From positions 310,001 to 374,000 of the forward strand of contig JAIXMF010000013.1 in NCBI GenBank assembly GCA_025201365.1: a stretch of 64,000 nt of DNA, written 5' to 3'. A program made the translations under genes and the position numbers. The stretch is from Syncephalis plumigaleata. Lineage: Eukaryota; Zoopagomycota; Zoopagomycetes; Zoopagales; Piptocephalidaceae. Below, in pieces: positions 11,496-21,120 of the stretch. The notes below the pieces were generated by a model. It was not told where the DNA came from. It ran no database searches and worked only from the letters and a program-made list of their open reading frames with translations. Numbering within the stretch: position 1 is the stretch's first letter; the number at the start of each line of letters is the position of its first letter.

Positions 11496-13028
11496 ATGAT
11501 ATCAAATCTTATTGACGTGCCTATCCAGCAGGATTCTACGGAGAAAACAACGGTTATCCCGCCGGTTGCTCCCCCATCAGACCTCCAATCGCAAGCGGAA
11601 GACTTGACGAAATACGTCTATGTAGCACCAGGTGCAAGTCCCGATAGTCCGCGTATTCTTGTGACGTATCATTTGCCACCGGAAGGACAACAATTACTGG
11701 AGGATAAAGTCAAGTAAGCCGGTGGAACGAGGAGTGACAATGTTGCAGTATAACTAATAGCGCATACTAGGCAACACGGCTGGTCGTTGGTGCAATGGAG
11801 AAAAGACACCATTATTCCGCGGGATCTTTTGCTTGCCCTTTTCGCCTATAAGCCAAATGGAGTATTATGCAAGGTGGACGTACCGATTAAGGACGATATG
11901 TACCGGAAAGCAGGTATTTTTCTATTATTATTATTATTATTATGTTGTTGTTGTTGTTGATAATAATGATTGCATGAATGATGATGATACTGAAATAGGA
12001 AGCGAATTAAAGGTATGATCATTAGTGTAGATAAGCAATAATACATTGATTAACCATCTATTGTCCTTACTATTGTTGTCATTATCAGGTATTGTCGACA
12101 ATGTCGGTCGGCCATGATCATATTGACGTAACAGCTGCCAAAGCCCGAGGTATCCACGTGGGATATACACCAGATGCTCTTACAGATGCATGTGCCGACA
12201 TGACAATCGCGCTAGTCTTGGCCACTGCACGTCGATTGAACGAGGTGAGCTGAGGAGAAAAAAAAGGAGAATGGAGGAGTATTTTGTTTTCTTTTGTCTA
12301 ACGGAAAGCAGGCTATAGATGGTGTGCGTGAAGGACGTGTAAGTTTGATTTTAATAGATGCTAGATGTGCTATGTAGTAACATGTATCGATTGTTATCAT
12401 TGTATTATAGCCCGGAACATGGGAGCAAAGTTGGATATTAGGTGAGTTAGATGATTTATTCCGGAAATAGCCCCTAATTTACATTAATTGTAGGCACGCA
12501 TATCGGCGGGAAAACAGTTGGTATACTTGGACTAGGTCGAATTGGATTGGCCACTGCTAAGCGTTTACGAGCATTTAACGTGGGTCGCATCCTGTATCAT
12601 GGAAGGTCACCACGCACCGAAGCAAGCGAGTCAATGACGAATTCGTGTCACTCGATACATTGCTGCAAGAATCGGATATTCTGTGTATTTGTTGTAATCT
12701 AAACGAGTCAACGCGTGGCATCATCGGTTACAACGAGCTATGCCAGATGAAGCCAACGTCAATACTGGTCAATACGGCACGCGGCGGTGTAATCAATCAA
12801 GACGGACTGATCAAGGCACTCAAAGAAAAACGAATATCAGGAGCAGGTCTGGATGTGGCAGTACCTGAACCACTACCACCTAACCATGAACTATTACAGC
12901 TAAGCAACTGCATCGTCGTACCACATATAGCGAGTGCAACACACGAGACACGCAATGCAATGGCAATCACAGCCGTTGAAAATCTATGTGCCGGCATAAT
13001 AGGAGAACCATTGCCGTACTACCTTTAA
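11496..13028 (+). CDS. GRHPR: Glyoxylate/hydroxypyruvate reductase, tandem copy B
   Basis: Second paralogue. Exons: 11496-11713, 11771-11913, 11999-12012, 12089-12244, 12312-12338, 12411-12441, 12494-13028, giving about 374 residues. It has an extension of about 50 residues ([13 protein letters not shown]...) before the catalytic core, and it lacks the second intron of copies A and C. Seen: [37 protein letters not shown]. The last exon loses frame by one base near 12630 (EASE, then resuming at NDEFVSLD). Copy A has GAAGTTAAT at the same place, so a doubled G here would restore E-V-N. The last intron end and last exon (12472-12994) are nearly identical to copy C, evidence of gene conversion. 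Substrate is inferred from the family. Confidence 0.87.
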
Positions 13029-13856
13029 TTCAATACTGATTATCAACATTATCGATAAGCATTAATCTCATTCTAAATGGTATCGTATTAAACTGCAGCT
13101 TAATAGGATACACCGCACAATGCAATATCTACATTAAACAGCCTTATTTGTACTCTATACTCATTATTAGTTATGTGTTACTTGGCTAATTCTTGATAGC
13201 TACTAATAAAGTATATCTTGCAATAAAACGGCATAATAATCACAATGAAATAGGTATAGTATTAACGAATATCGACGTAACAATAATAAGAATCAATAGA
13301 CCTATTCAATCAATGTGGCGTATTGATCATTGATGTTTAAGAACAAAGAAAACGCGCAATCAACACAGTCACTACAGTAGCACTCACCCATTGATCTCCT
13401 TATCATTGCCCCTGTTATTAGCTGCGCTTACGGTGACTAGTTCAAGTATCGACATGCACCAACCACATAGTAATTGCTAATAAGATTGCTTGTTTTTTGT
13501 CAAATGTAGAATGTATTGCTTATAATATGATATCGTTCTCGTAGTCGTATAGCGTGCTCGTTCATATATCCATATACACACATATATATATATGAGTGTT
13601 CTACTAAAATCACCATAGATTTGCATCGAGAATAACCCCTTGCAACCCTACCCTGTATAATTATGGACTTGACTCGTAGCATGGCCCATTGATGCATTAT
13701 TCTAGTGGCGATAATGGAGAGAAAGCTATCTATTAAATCGATTGCGTATAAAAGCGGCAATGATTACAGTGATGAATTTATTATAGACAGATATTACTTT
13801 TAGCGTCATTTGAACTCGACCATTGTACATTCTTATTATTCGCTGACCTTATCGCC
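13029..13856. other. Intergenic region between GRHPR copies B and C
   Basis: AT-rich, with a short (AT)n run near 13581. No gene or RNA seen; the open frame at 13500-13760 on the minus strand has no domain. Confidence 0.5.
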
Positions 13857-16800
13857 ATGGAACAACTAGTCCCGAATACAATGAGAAACATCGCCAGTAA
13901 ATCGAATAAACGTCTCCGGATGAAGGGCAAGTTCTTCACCTCGTTTAGTTTGTCATTTTCTGGAGATGATCTACCGAGTGGTGCACAATTAGCCATCGAG
14001 CGTATCCATCGAATTGTCGTCACATTTCCATTGCCATTTGAGGGACAAAAGTTGTTGGATGAGAAAGTGCGGTATGTAGTGACAATTGTTCCCGTGCAAC
14101 CACTTAACAATGAATAGAAAGCATGGCTGGATCGTTGAACAATGGAAAAACGAGGAAATCATAGAGCATAGTCAATTACTTGATATACTAAAAGATGGCA
14201 GGATATAATCGTGTATACCAGTTGTGATGATGTCTACCGTTTTCGGTAGAATCATGTCATGATTAACAGCCCCTCCAAGTATAAATAGGTCCAACTAGAA
14301 CCTATCTATCATTATCGAACAAAAAAAAGCTATCTTTTATCCCCTCTCTCAATAAAAAGCGTTTATATCTTTCGTAAATCCTCTCGTTTATTTGATATTG
14401 CAAGTATAGAATCGTAGCGTAAAGGTATATTTACTGGAACCTACGATTACGGGTCTTTGATATTAACCCAATTACACGCTGTTCTCACTAGAACGCCACA
14501 ATTGGTGGAGAACCCGGGCGGTATCAATCGTAAAGATACTGCCAACTATACTTACAATAACAAATATACACCTCGTCTCTCCCCTCGCTCTCGCTCTCTT
14601 CGTTTTTACGCCTATAATATCACGAGTCATATATTATCTTACCTTATTTCTTTTATATATTTCCTTTACGTCCCTTAACGACCTTACCACAGCTTCTGGT
14701 ACACAACTGCATGTCCCGCGAGTTGCGAGCTCTAGCCAACGATCCACACAGCGCACATATCATGGCTACATTGCAGCAACCTGGCCAAGACAACCAGCCA
14801 GACGCAGGACCTGCCCCTCGTCGAGATGCCGCGCCCAACCGTGTCGAAGGTACCCCTGTTCCAGCACACGAGGACCTTGCAAACCCTTTCGGCGAGTACA
14901 CGCCAAATGCTCGCCGAGTTTGTGAACTCGTGAACGGTGTAGCAACCCGATTAGATGAACTACAAGTTAACGAGCAGAATCAAGTGCAAGAGTTTCTCAA
15001 CGCACACCAACGACGCCACGATTTAGCTCACCTATTTCGGAATGCTGCGCCCACGCATCAAGTCAACTTCCCGCCAGTACTCCCTCCCATCAAGATTGAA
15101 GAGTACGATAGGAAGAAGGAGGACTTCTACACGTGGCTTACTCGTTTTGAACTTATCGTCGCCAAATACGAGCTGCTCAACGACGAGAGTATTCACCAGC
15201 TCATGATTGCCATGAGTCGCTCATACCCTCAATGGGCCCGCACCACGAGTTTGGCGCTGGATCAACGTCCGATGACGTACGGTGACGTGCTAAATAGCTT
15301 AAAACGACATGTACTCGGTGGCGACCCCATCGATAAGGCGATGTTGCAATTCCGCCAGACACGTTACCGATCGCCGGAAACGTTACGAAGCTACGCCAAT
15401 CGTATCACCGAAGCTGCCCTCAACGCCAATCAAGGACCGGAAGAACAATGGACGCAATTCCGATGTGGCCTTCCGGAAGATTTACGCTCGCACTTGACGT
15501 TACACCGCATCACTAATTGGGAACAGATGATGGACTTTGTGGATGATCTCGATGTATTAACCAAGCAACGCAAGTCACATACTGTCGCCGCCCTCGATAT
15601 ACCCAATCCTGATCCGGTTGTAGCTCACGCCGCTCCTCGCCCACAACAGAATGCTCATCGTAGACCTAACACCAACCGTCCTCGTCCAGTCACTCGTAGC
15701 TGCTTCCTTTGTGAGGGTACGGATCATTTCAAGAATGATTGCCCTTACGCTGACGCTATCCAGGAAGCGATTCGACAAAAACGCAATGCACCTGCAGAAC
15801 GGAATGTCGAGGCTGACGTCAATACTGGCGTGCAGCAGACGGAAAACTAGAACGGGTGTGTGCCATTGAGGCCGCGCACGCCCAAAATGCTGATAAGTCC
15901 TCGGTAACCTTCGCTACAAGCAAAACCTCCAGCCAAGGTATTATGCTCGTAACCGGTACCATCGGTGGAACCGCATCAGATATGTTAGTAGATACTGGCG
16001 CGCAATGTACAGTGGTGACTCAAGATCTCTGTCGACAAATCGGTCGAAAGTTACCCCCACACACTGCGTCCCAAGTAAGGTTAGCTGACGGCAAGTCCGT
16101 TCAAACTCGTGGTCGCATTTTAATTCCTATTAATGTGGCAGGAGTTAGCGCTACTATTAATGCTATCATCTTAGACATGGCTCCTTACCCTGTTTTGTTA
16201 GGTATGGACTGGCTGAGTCATCCTTCGATTCGTGCCAATGTGAATTGTTATGATGGTATCATTAGTATAGCAGATCAACATGTGGAAACATCGGTTATGA
16301 CAGATATGTCTGGTGTACTAGCTATGCGCGTACAGTTTATCGCTGCTGATGACCCTTGGTCGTCTATACCTGTGAACGCGATAGTTCATGACACGTCCAT
16401 TAATCATGTTGATGACAGAGTCGTTGAATCCCACTTCCCTACTACTGCAGTAGAGAAAGCCCGTTGTGAAGAGAAAATGAATCATTTATTACATCAGTAT
16501 CATCGTGTTTTTGCTATTAATCCTAAACGTCCCGGCATCGTCACCAAGACGAAACATCGTATTGACACCGGCGACTGTTTACCTATCAACTCTCCGCCTT
16601 ATCGTTCATCTTTCAAGCAGCGCGACAAGATCTCTCAAGAAGTGCAAGAAATGTTGAAGAACAATATCATCGAACCATCTCATAGTCCCTGGGCATCACC
16701 GATCGTACTCGTTGGTAAGAAGGACGGAGGTGATCGATTCTGTGTCGATTATCGACGTCTGAACGCTATCACGAAGAAGGACGTTTATCCTCTTCCTCGA

Positions 16801-19800
16801 ATCGACGACGCGTTGGATGCTTTAGCTGGCGCTACCTGGTTTAGCACGCTAGATCTGGCCGCTGGTTATTGGCAGATCCCAATGTCTGATGCTGACAAGG
16901 AGAAGACGGCGTTCATCACGAGCGATGGTCTTTATCAATTCCGCGTTATGCCCTTCGGTCTATGTAATGCACCAGCAACATTTCAGCGCATGATGGATGA
17001 GGTTCTCGCAGGCTTGAAGTGGCGTACCTGTTTGGTATATCTTGACGACATCATTGTTTTCGGCCGCACTTTCGACGATATGCTAATCCGCCTTGAAGAA
17101 GTGTTCCTACGACTGATCAACGCTGGATTACGCTTGAAACGTTCTAAATGTCATTTCGCGCAACAAGAAATTGCATACTTAGGACACATCGTCGGAGCTC
17201 GTGGTCTCTTACCTGATACAAGTAAAGTTGACGCCGTACGCAAGTTCCCTCAACCTGTCGATATTCGTGGTATCAAGAGCTTCCTCGGCCTAGCATCCTA
17301 TTATCGTCGTTTCATCCCCAACTTCGCCACCATCGCTGAACCATTACGTCGACTAACCAAGAAAGGAGTACCATTTGAGTGGACACTCGAGCAACAATCT
17401 TCTTTCGAGCGGTTACGACAGACCCTTTCCAGCGATGCTGTCCTCGCATTTCCGAAGTTTGACCGTCCATTCCGTGTTGAAACCGACGCGTCCTCTGTAG
17501 GATTGGGTGCCGTGCTTGCTCAGCAACACAACGATGAATGGCGACCAGTAGCTTATGCTAGTCGAGCTCTTTCTAAAGCGGAAAGTAACTATTCAGCCAC
17601 TGAATGTGAATGTTTAGCTATAATCTGGGCTTTGGAAAAGTTCCGTCCTTACATTTATGGTTGTCCGTTCACCGTCGTCACAGATCATTCTGCTTTACGA
17701 TGGTTAATGAGTCGTCCCGTTTTAACTGGAAGGTTAGGACGATGGACCCTCAAGTTACAGGAATGTCAGCCCACCATCGAATACCGTAAAGGCACATCTA
17801 ATGCCAACGCGGATGCTCTTTCTCGTGATCCGTTGCCCTGGAGCCACTTCGTTAGCGAATGTACGACGAATCCCGACACACCAGATGAAGAAGTAGACAG
17901 CAACGAACAGCGCGACTACCCGATACCACTTATCGAATCTCCAGCAATCGCCGCCGCCGTAGACGAAGATCCATCCGTGAACGAAGAGAGTTTGGCCAAC
18001 TCGATTCCGACATTACCTACACCCGACGAATGGCGCGATGCTCAGCGTGACGACGTTGAGTTCGAAGGTGTTTACGCCTTCCTATCCGACAACAAGCCGT
18101 TCTTCGAGGAGGTTGGTTCCGAAATGCTACGCAAGATTCGACGCCGCGCTGAATCATACCGTATACAAGATGGCAAGTTACTACGCATTAAAAAAGGTCA
18201 ACGACTTGTAGAAGTAGTACCCGCTGTCTACCGCCAAGCTGTATTATATCACAATCACGACGTCCCTACAGCTGGCCATTTCGGTGTCTATCGTACATTC
18301 AAGCGTATACAACAAGGTTATTGGTGGCCATCGTTATATCAAGATACTTACGATTATGTAATGTCTTGCCCGTTATGCAGTCGTCAACGCGCGCCCGCAA
18401 AACGCACAGGCTTGCTACAGTCTATTCCAACCCCTGAGCGACCTTTCGATCTAATCGCTATCGATTTGGTAGGACCATTCGAGTGTACTACTAAAGGTAA
18501 TAGATATATAGCTGTGTGCGCCGACTACACGACACGATGGATCGAAGCTGCCGCCATACCGGACCCATCTGCTACTACGACCGTACAGTTCCTATTAGAC
18601 TACGTTATCGCTCGTCACGGTGTTCCTCAAGCTTTACTTACCGACCGCGGTACAAATTTCACTTCCGATCTAACAGTACATGTCGCCAAAGCACTCGGTA
18701 TTCAACAGCGACTTGCTACCGTTAGACGCCCGCAAACCGACGGATTGGTCGAGCGTTTTAACAAGACGCTAGCTAGCATGTTAGCCAAGTTCGTTAATGA
18801 ACAAGGCACCGACTGGGATACGTACCTACCACTATTAATGTTCGCTTATCGTTCCACGCCGCAAGCTTCTACTGGTCACACTCCATTCCAACTATTATAT
18901 GGCCGAGAAGCGCGACAACCACTAGACGCAGCAGTAAAAGGAGTTGAGCCTACGCAGATTCGACATGCAAAGAAGCGCGAAGATTACAGTAACTACGTCG
19001 AAGAGTTACAACGTAGACTAGAAGACGTGAGAGAACGCGCTCTTGTCATGATTACAGCAGCTCAACAACGACAGTCTGCGAGGTACAATAAAAAGCGAAA
19101 AGGTGCTACGTACGAAGAAGGTGACTTGGTCATGGTCGAGAACACGAACCAAAAAGGATCGAAGTTAGAACGACTACGCAACAAAATGCTTGGACCATAC
19201 GAAGTGAAAAAGCAAACCAGAGCAGTCAATTATACCCTTGAAAAAGTAGGTACTAAGGAGATACTCCACACACACGCGGACAGGATGCAAAAATACATAC
19301 CCAGAAGTACCACCCAGGAGTAGTGTATGACAATTCGTACGTATAATCATACACTGGAGGAGGTGATGTGATGATGTCTACCGTTTTCGGTAGAATCATG
19401 TCATGATTAACAGCCCCTCCAAGTATAAATAGGTCCAACTAGAACCTATCTATCATTATCGAACAAAAAAAAGCTATCTTTTATCCCCTCTCTCAATAAA
19501 AAGCGTTTATATCTTTCGTAAATCCTCTCGTTTATTTGATATTGCAAGTATAGAATCGTAGCGTAAAGGTATATTTACTGGAACCTACGATTACGGGTCT
19601 TTGATATTAACCCAATTACACGCTGTTCTCACTAGAACGCCACACCAGTTGACGTTGCTCCCTTTACTAATATCATTCCAAATAGGAGCTGATGGCATTT
19701 TATGCAAAGTTGACATTCCCATCGACGAGAAAATACTTGCATATGCAGGTGCGTCTAATATGTTATGCATTTACATTGATGTCAACGCTAACATATAGTA

Positions 19801-20811
19801 TCGCAATGAATACTATCATAAAGGTGCCAGATTAAAGGTAACTAGGAATAGCAAACAAGGCATGAATAAGCGTTGATTAAACAGCCCATCATATAGATTG
19901 TATCGACAATGTCCGCGGGTTACGACCATATCGATGTCAAGACGGCTAAATCACGCGGTATTACAGTTTGTAATGCTCCCGATGCAGTTACCGAGGCTAG
20001 TGCCGATTTTACAGTTGCACTAGTGCTTGCAGTTGCACGACGACTTAACGAGGTGAGCTATATTTATTCCAATCGGCTGCACAATAGTATACTAACCAGA
20101 TGAATAGGCCATTGAGGCAGCACAGAAAAACAAGGTAATTATACAATTATAATTGTGTTCTATTATTATTATTATTAACATATCCATTAGGAAGGGGCAT
20201 GGCTACAAAGCTGGATATGCGGTTGGTATATATCACTTTTTTTATTGTAATTGCCCTAATTTACATTAATTGTAGGCATGCATATCGGCGGGAAAACAGT
20301 TGGTATACTTGGACTAGGTCGAATTGGATTGGCCACTGCTAAGCGTTTAAGAGCATTTAACGTGGGTCGCATCCTGTATCATGGAAGGTCACCACGCACC
20401 GAAGCAAGCGAGATCAATGGCGAGTTCGTGTCACTCGATATGTTGATGCAAGAATCGGATATTCTGTGTATTTGTTGTAATCTAAACGAGTCAACGCGTG
20501 GCATCATCGGTTACAACGAGCTATGCCAGATGAAGCCAACGTCAATACTGGTCAATACGGCACGCGGCGGTGTAATCAATCAAGACGGACTGATCAAGGC
20601 ACTCAAAGAAAAACGAATATCAGGAGCAGGTCTGGATGTGGCAGTACCTGAACCACTACCACCTAACCATGAACTATTACAGCTAAGCAACTGCATCGTC
20701 GTACCACATATAGCGAGTGCAACACACGAGACACGCAATGCAATGGCAATCACAGCCGTTGAAAATCTATGTGCCGGTATACTCGATCAAATATCACCTT
20801 ATACGATATAA
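13857..20811 (+). CDS. GRHPR: Glyoxylate/hydroxypyruvate reductase, tandem copy C, intron 2 carries an LTR retrotransposon
   Basis: Third paralogue. Exons: 13857-14071, 14118-14197, 19686-19748, 19824-19837, 19897-20052, 20108-20134, 20191-20221, 20276-20811. These sum to 1122 nt, an uninterrupted frame of 373 residues. The N-terminal extension (MEQLVPNTMRNIASKSNKR...) is basic and could be a targeting peptide. Core motifs: [37 protein letters not shown]. Exon sizes 63, 14, 156, 27 and 31 match copy A exactly. Intron 2 would start with GC (14198) rather than GT. Without the element it is 61 nt (14198-14222 plus 19650-19685), normal for this genome. Whether the gene is still spliced across more than 5 kb is unknown. 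Confidence 0.87.
14223..14500 (+). repeat. 5' LTR of the Ty3/gypsy element
   Basis: 278 bp, starts TGTGATGATG and ends CGCCACA. It contains a TATA-like box (gtataaata, near 14279) and downstream an AATAAA-like signal (near 14350), consistent with U3-R-U5. Confidence 0.96.
14711..15850 (+). CDS. Retrotransposon Gag
   Basis: A 379-residue open frame with a retrotransposon Gag region in the middle (FYTWLTRFELIVAKYELLND, then LNSLKRHVL and YANRI) and a CCHC zinc knuckle near the C-terminus (CFLCEGTDHFKNDC, spacing C-2-C-4-H-4-C), typical of nucleocapsid. It forms the particle that packages the element RNA. Pol lies in a separate adjacent frame downstream. Confidence 0.92.
   Translation: MSRELRALANDPHSAHIMATLQQPGQDNQPDAGPAPRRDAAPNRVEGTPVPAHEDLANPFGEYTPNARRVCELVNGVATRLDELQVNEQNQVQEFLNAHQRRHDLAHLFRNAAPTHQVNFPPVLPPIKIEEYDRKKEDFYTWLTRFELIVAKYELLNDESIHQLMIAMSRSYPQWARTTSLALDQRPMTYGDVLNSLKRHVLGGDPIDKAMLQFRQTRYRSPETLRSYANRITEAALNANQGPEEQWTQFRCGLPEDLRSHLTLHRITNWEQMMDFVDDLDVLTKQRKSHTVAALDIPNPDPVVAHAAPRPQQNAHRRPNTNRPRPVTRSCFLCEGTDHFKNDCPYADAIQEAIRQKRNAPAERNVEADVNTGVQQTEN
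15856..19323 (+). CDS. Retrotransposon Pol (protease, RT, RNase H, integrase)
   Basis: An open frame of about 1155 codons. In order: aspartic protease (LVDTGAQCTVV), reverse transcriptase (FSTLDLAAGYWQI; catalytic YLDDIIVF), RNase H (ETDASSVGLGAVLAQ), an integrase zinc-binding HHCC region (TAGHFGVYRTF then CPLC), an integrase core with DLVGPF, TDRGTNF and the catalytic Glu in GLVERFNKTL, and a GPY-like module (MLGPYEV) near the end. No chromodomain follows. The frame is full length for the family. The true translation start depends on how Pol is expressed relative to Gag, which cannot be read here. Confidence 0.94.
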   Translation: MCAIEAAHAQNADKSSVTFATSKTSSQGIMLVTGTIGGTASDMLVDTGAQCTVVTQDLCRQIGRKLPPHTASQVRLADGKSVQTRGRILIPINVAGVSATINAIILDMAPYPVLLGMDWLSHPSIRANVNCYDGIISIADQHVETSVMTDMSGVLAMRVQFIAADDPWSSIPVNAIVHDTSINHVDDRVVESHFPTTAVEKARCEEKMNHLLHQYHRVFAINPKRPGIVTKTKHRIDTGDCLPINSPPYRSSFKQRDKISQEVQEMLKNNIIEPSHSPWASPIVLVGKKDGGDRFCVDYRRLNAITKKDVYPLPRIDDALDALAGATWFSTLDLAAGYWQIPMSDADKEKTAFITSDGLYQFRVMPFGLCNAPATFQRMMDEVLAGLKWRTCLVYLDDIIVFGRTFDDMLIRLEEVFLRLINAGLRLKRSKCHFAQQEIAYLGHIVGARGLLPDTSKVDAVRKFPQPVDIRGIKSFLGLASYYRRFIPNFATIAEPLRRLTKKGVPFEWTLEQQSSFERLRQTLSSDAVLAFPKFDRPFRVETDASSVGLGAVLAQQHNDEWRPVAYASRALSKAESNYSATECECLAIIWALEKFRPYIYGCPFTVVTDHSALRWLMSRPVLTGRLGRWTLKLQECQPTIEYRKGTSNANADALSRDPLPWSHFVSECTTNPDTPDEEVDSNEQRDYPIPLIESPAIAAAVDEDPSVNEESLANSIPTLPTPDEWRDAQRDDVEFEGVYAFLSDNKPFFEEVGSEMLRKIRRRAESYRIQDGKLLRIKKGQRLVEVVPAVYRQAVLYHNHDVPTAGHFGVYRTFKRIQQGYWWPSLYQDTYDYVMSCPLCSRQRAPAKRTGLLQSIPTPERPFDLIAIDLVGPFECTTKGNRYIAVCADYTTRWIEAAAIPDPSATTTVQFLLDYVIARHGVPQALLTDRGTNFTSDLTVHVAKALGIQQRLATVRRPQTDGLVERFNKTLASMLAKFVNEQGTDWDTYLPLLMFAYRSTPQASTGHTPFQLLYGREARQPLDAAVKGVEPTQIRHAKKREDYSNYVEELQRRLEDVRERALVMITAAQQRQSARYNKKRKGATYEEGDLVMVENTNQKGSKLERLRNKMLGPYEVKKQTRAVNYTLEKVGTKEILHTHADRMQKYIPRSTTQE
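19367..19644 (+). repeat. 3' LTR of the Ty3/gypsy element
   Basis: 278 bp, the same sequence as 14223-14500 as far as I can compare by eye. It is followed directly by the CCAGT target duplication at 19645-19649. Confidence 0.96.
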
Positions 20812-21120
20812 TAAACAATGATCTTTATTGGTTGGATAACAATTGTTACAAATGTTCTTGGATGAACTATCATTGTTTTCTACATTGTTACTAATAGCGA
20901 TGTTGTGTCATTGAATCAACTTGTGATACTTCTAAGAATCATGAAAGGAAACAACAATCATTTGCACTGTCAATAACTTTTCACACAATGCACACGTAGA
21001 TTTGTGTTATAAAACAATTTATTATGACTAAATCGTAAAAGTAACCTGCATTTATTATCACTTTTCCTCGTTTTCCTAATTCCTAGCTTGTGTAATTTGT
21101 TTTGGTATTGATCTACAATC
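20812..21120. other. Intergenic spacer between GRHPR copy C and SF3B1
   Basis: 309 bases, AT-rich. No gene seen. It presumably holds the end of copy C and the SF3B1 promoter. Confidence 0.5.

Larger units (their letters stand above)
14223..19644 (+). mobile_element. Ty3/gypsy LTR retrotransposon, looks whole and very young
   Basis: A 5.4-kb element in the same orientation as the host gene. It has two 278-bp LTRs that look identical by eye, each TG...CA, flanked by the 5-bp target duplication CCAGT (14218-14222 and 19645-19649). A primer-binding-site-like TGGTGGAG starts two bases inside the 5' LTR, and a purine-rich tract (ctggaggagg) lies just before the 3' LTR. It carries adjacent Gag and Pol frames; Pol order is protease, reverse transcriptase, RNase H, integrase, which defines Ty3/gypsy. 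No chromodomain or envelope frame is seen. LTR identity implies insertion very recently. Confidence 0.96.

Noticed and set aside
18516-18725. Extra open frame inside Pol
   Set aside because: It is a shadow in another frame of the integrase region.
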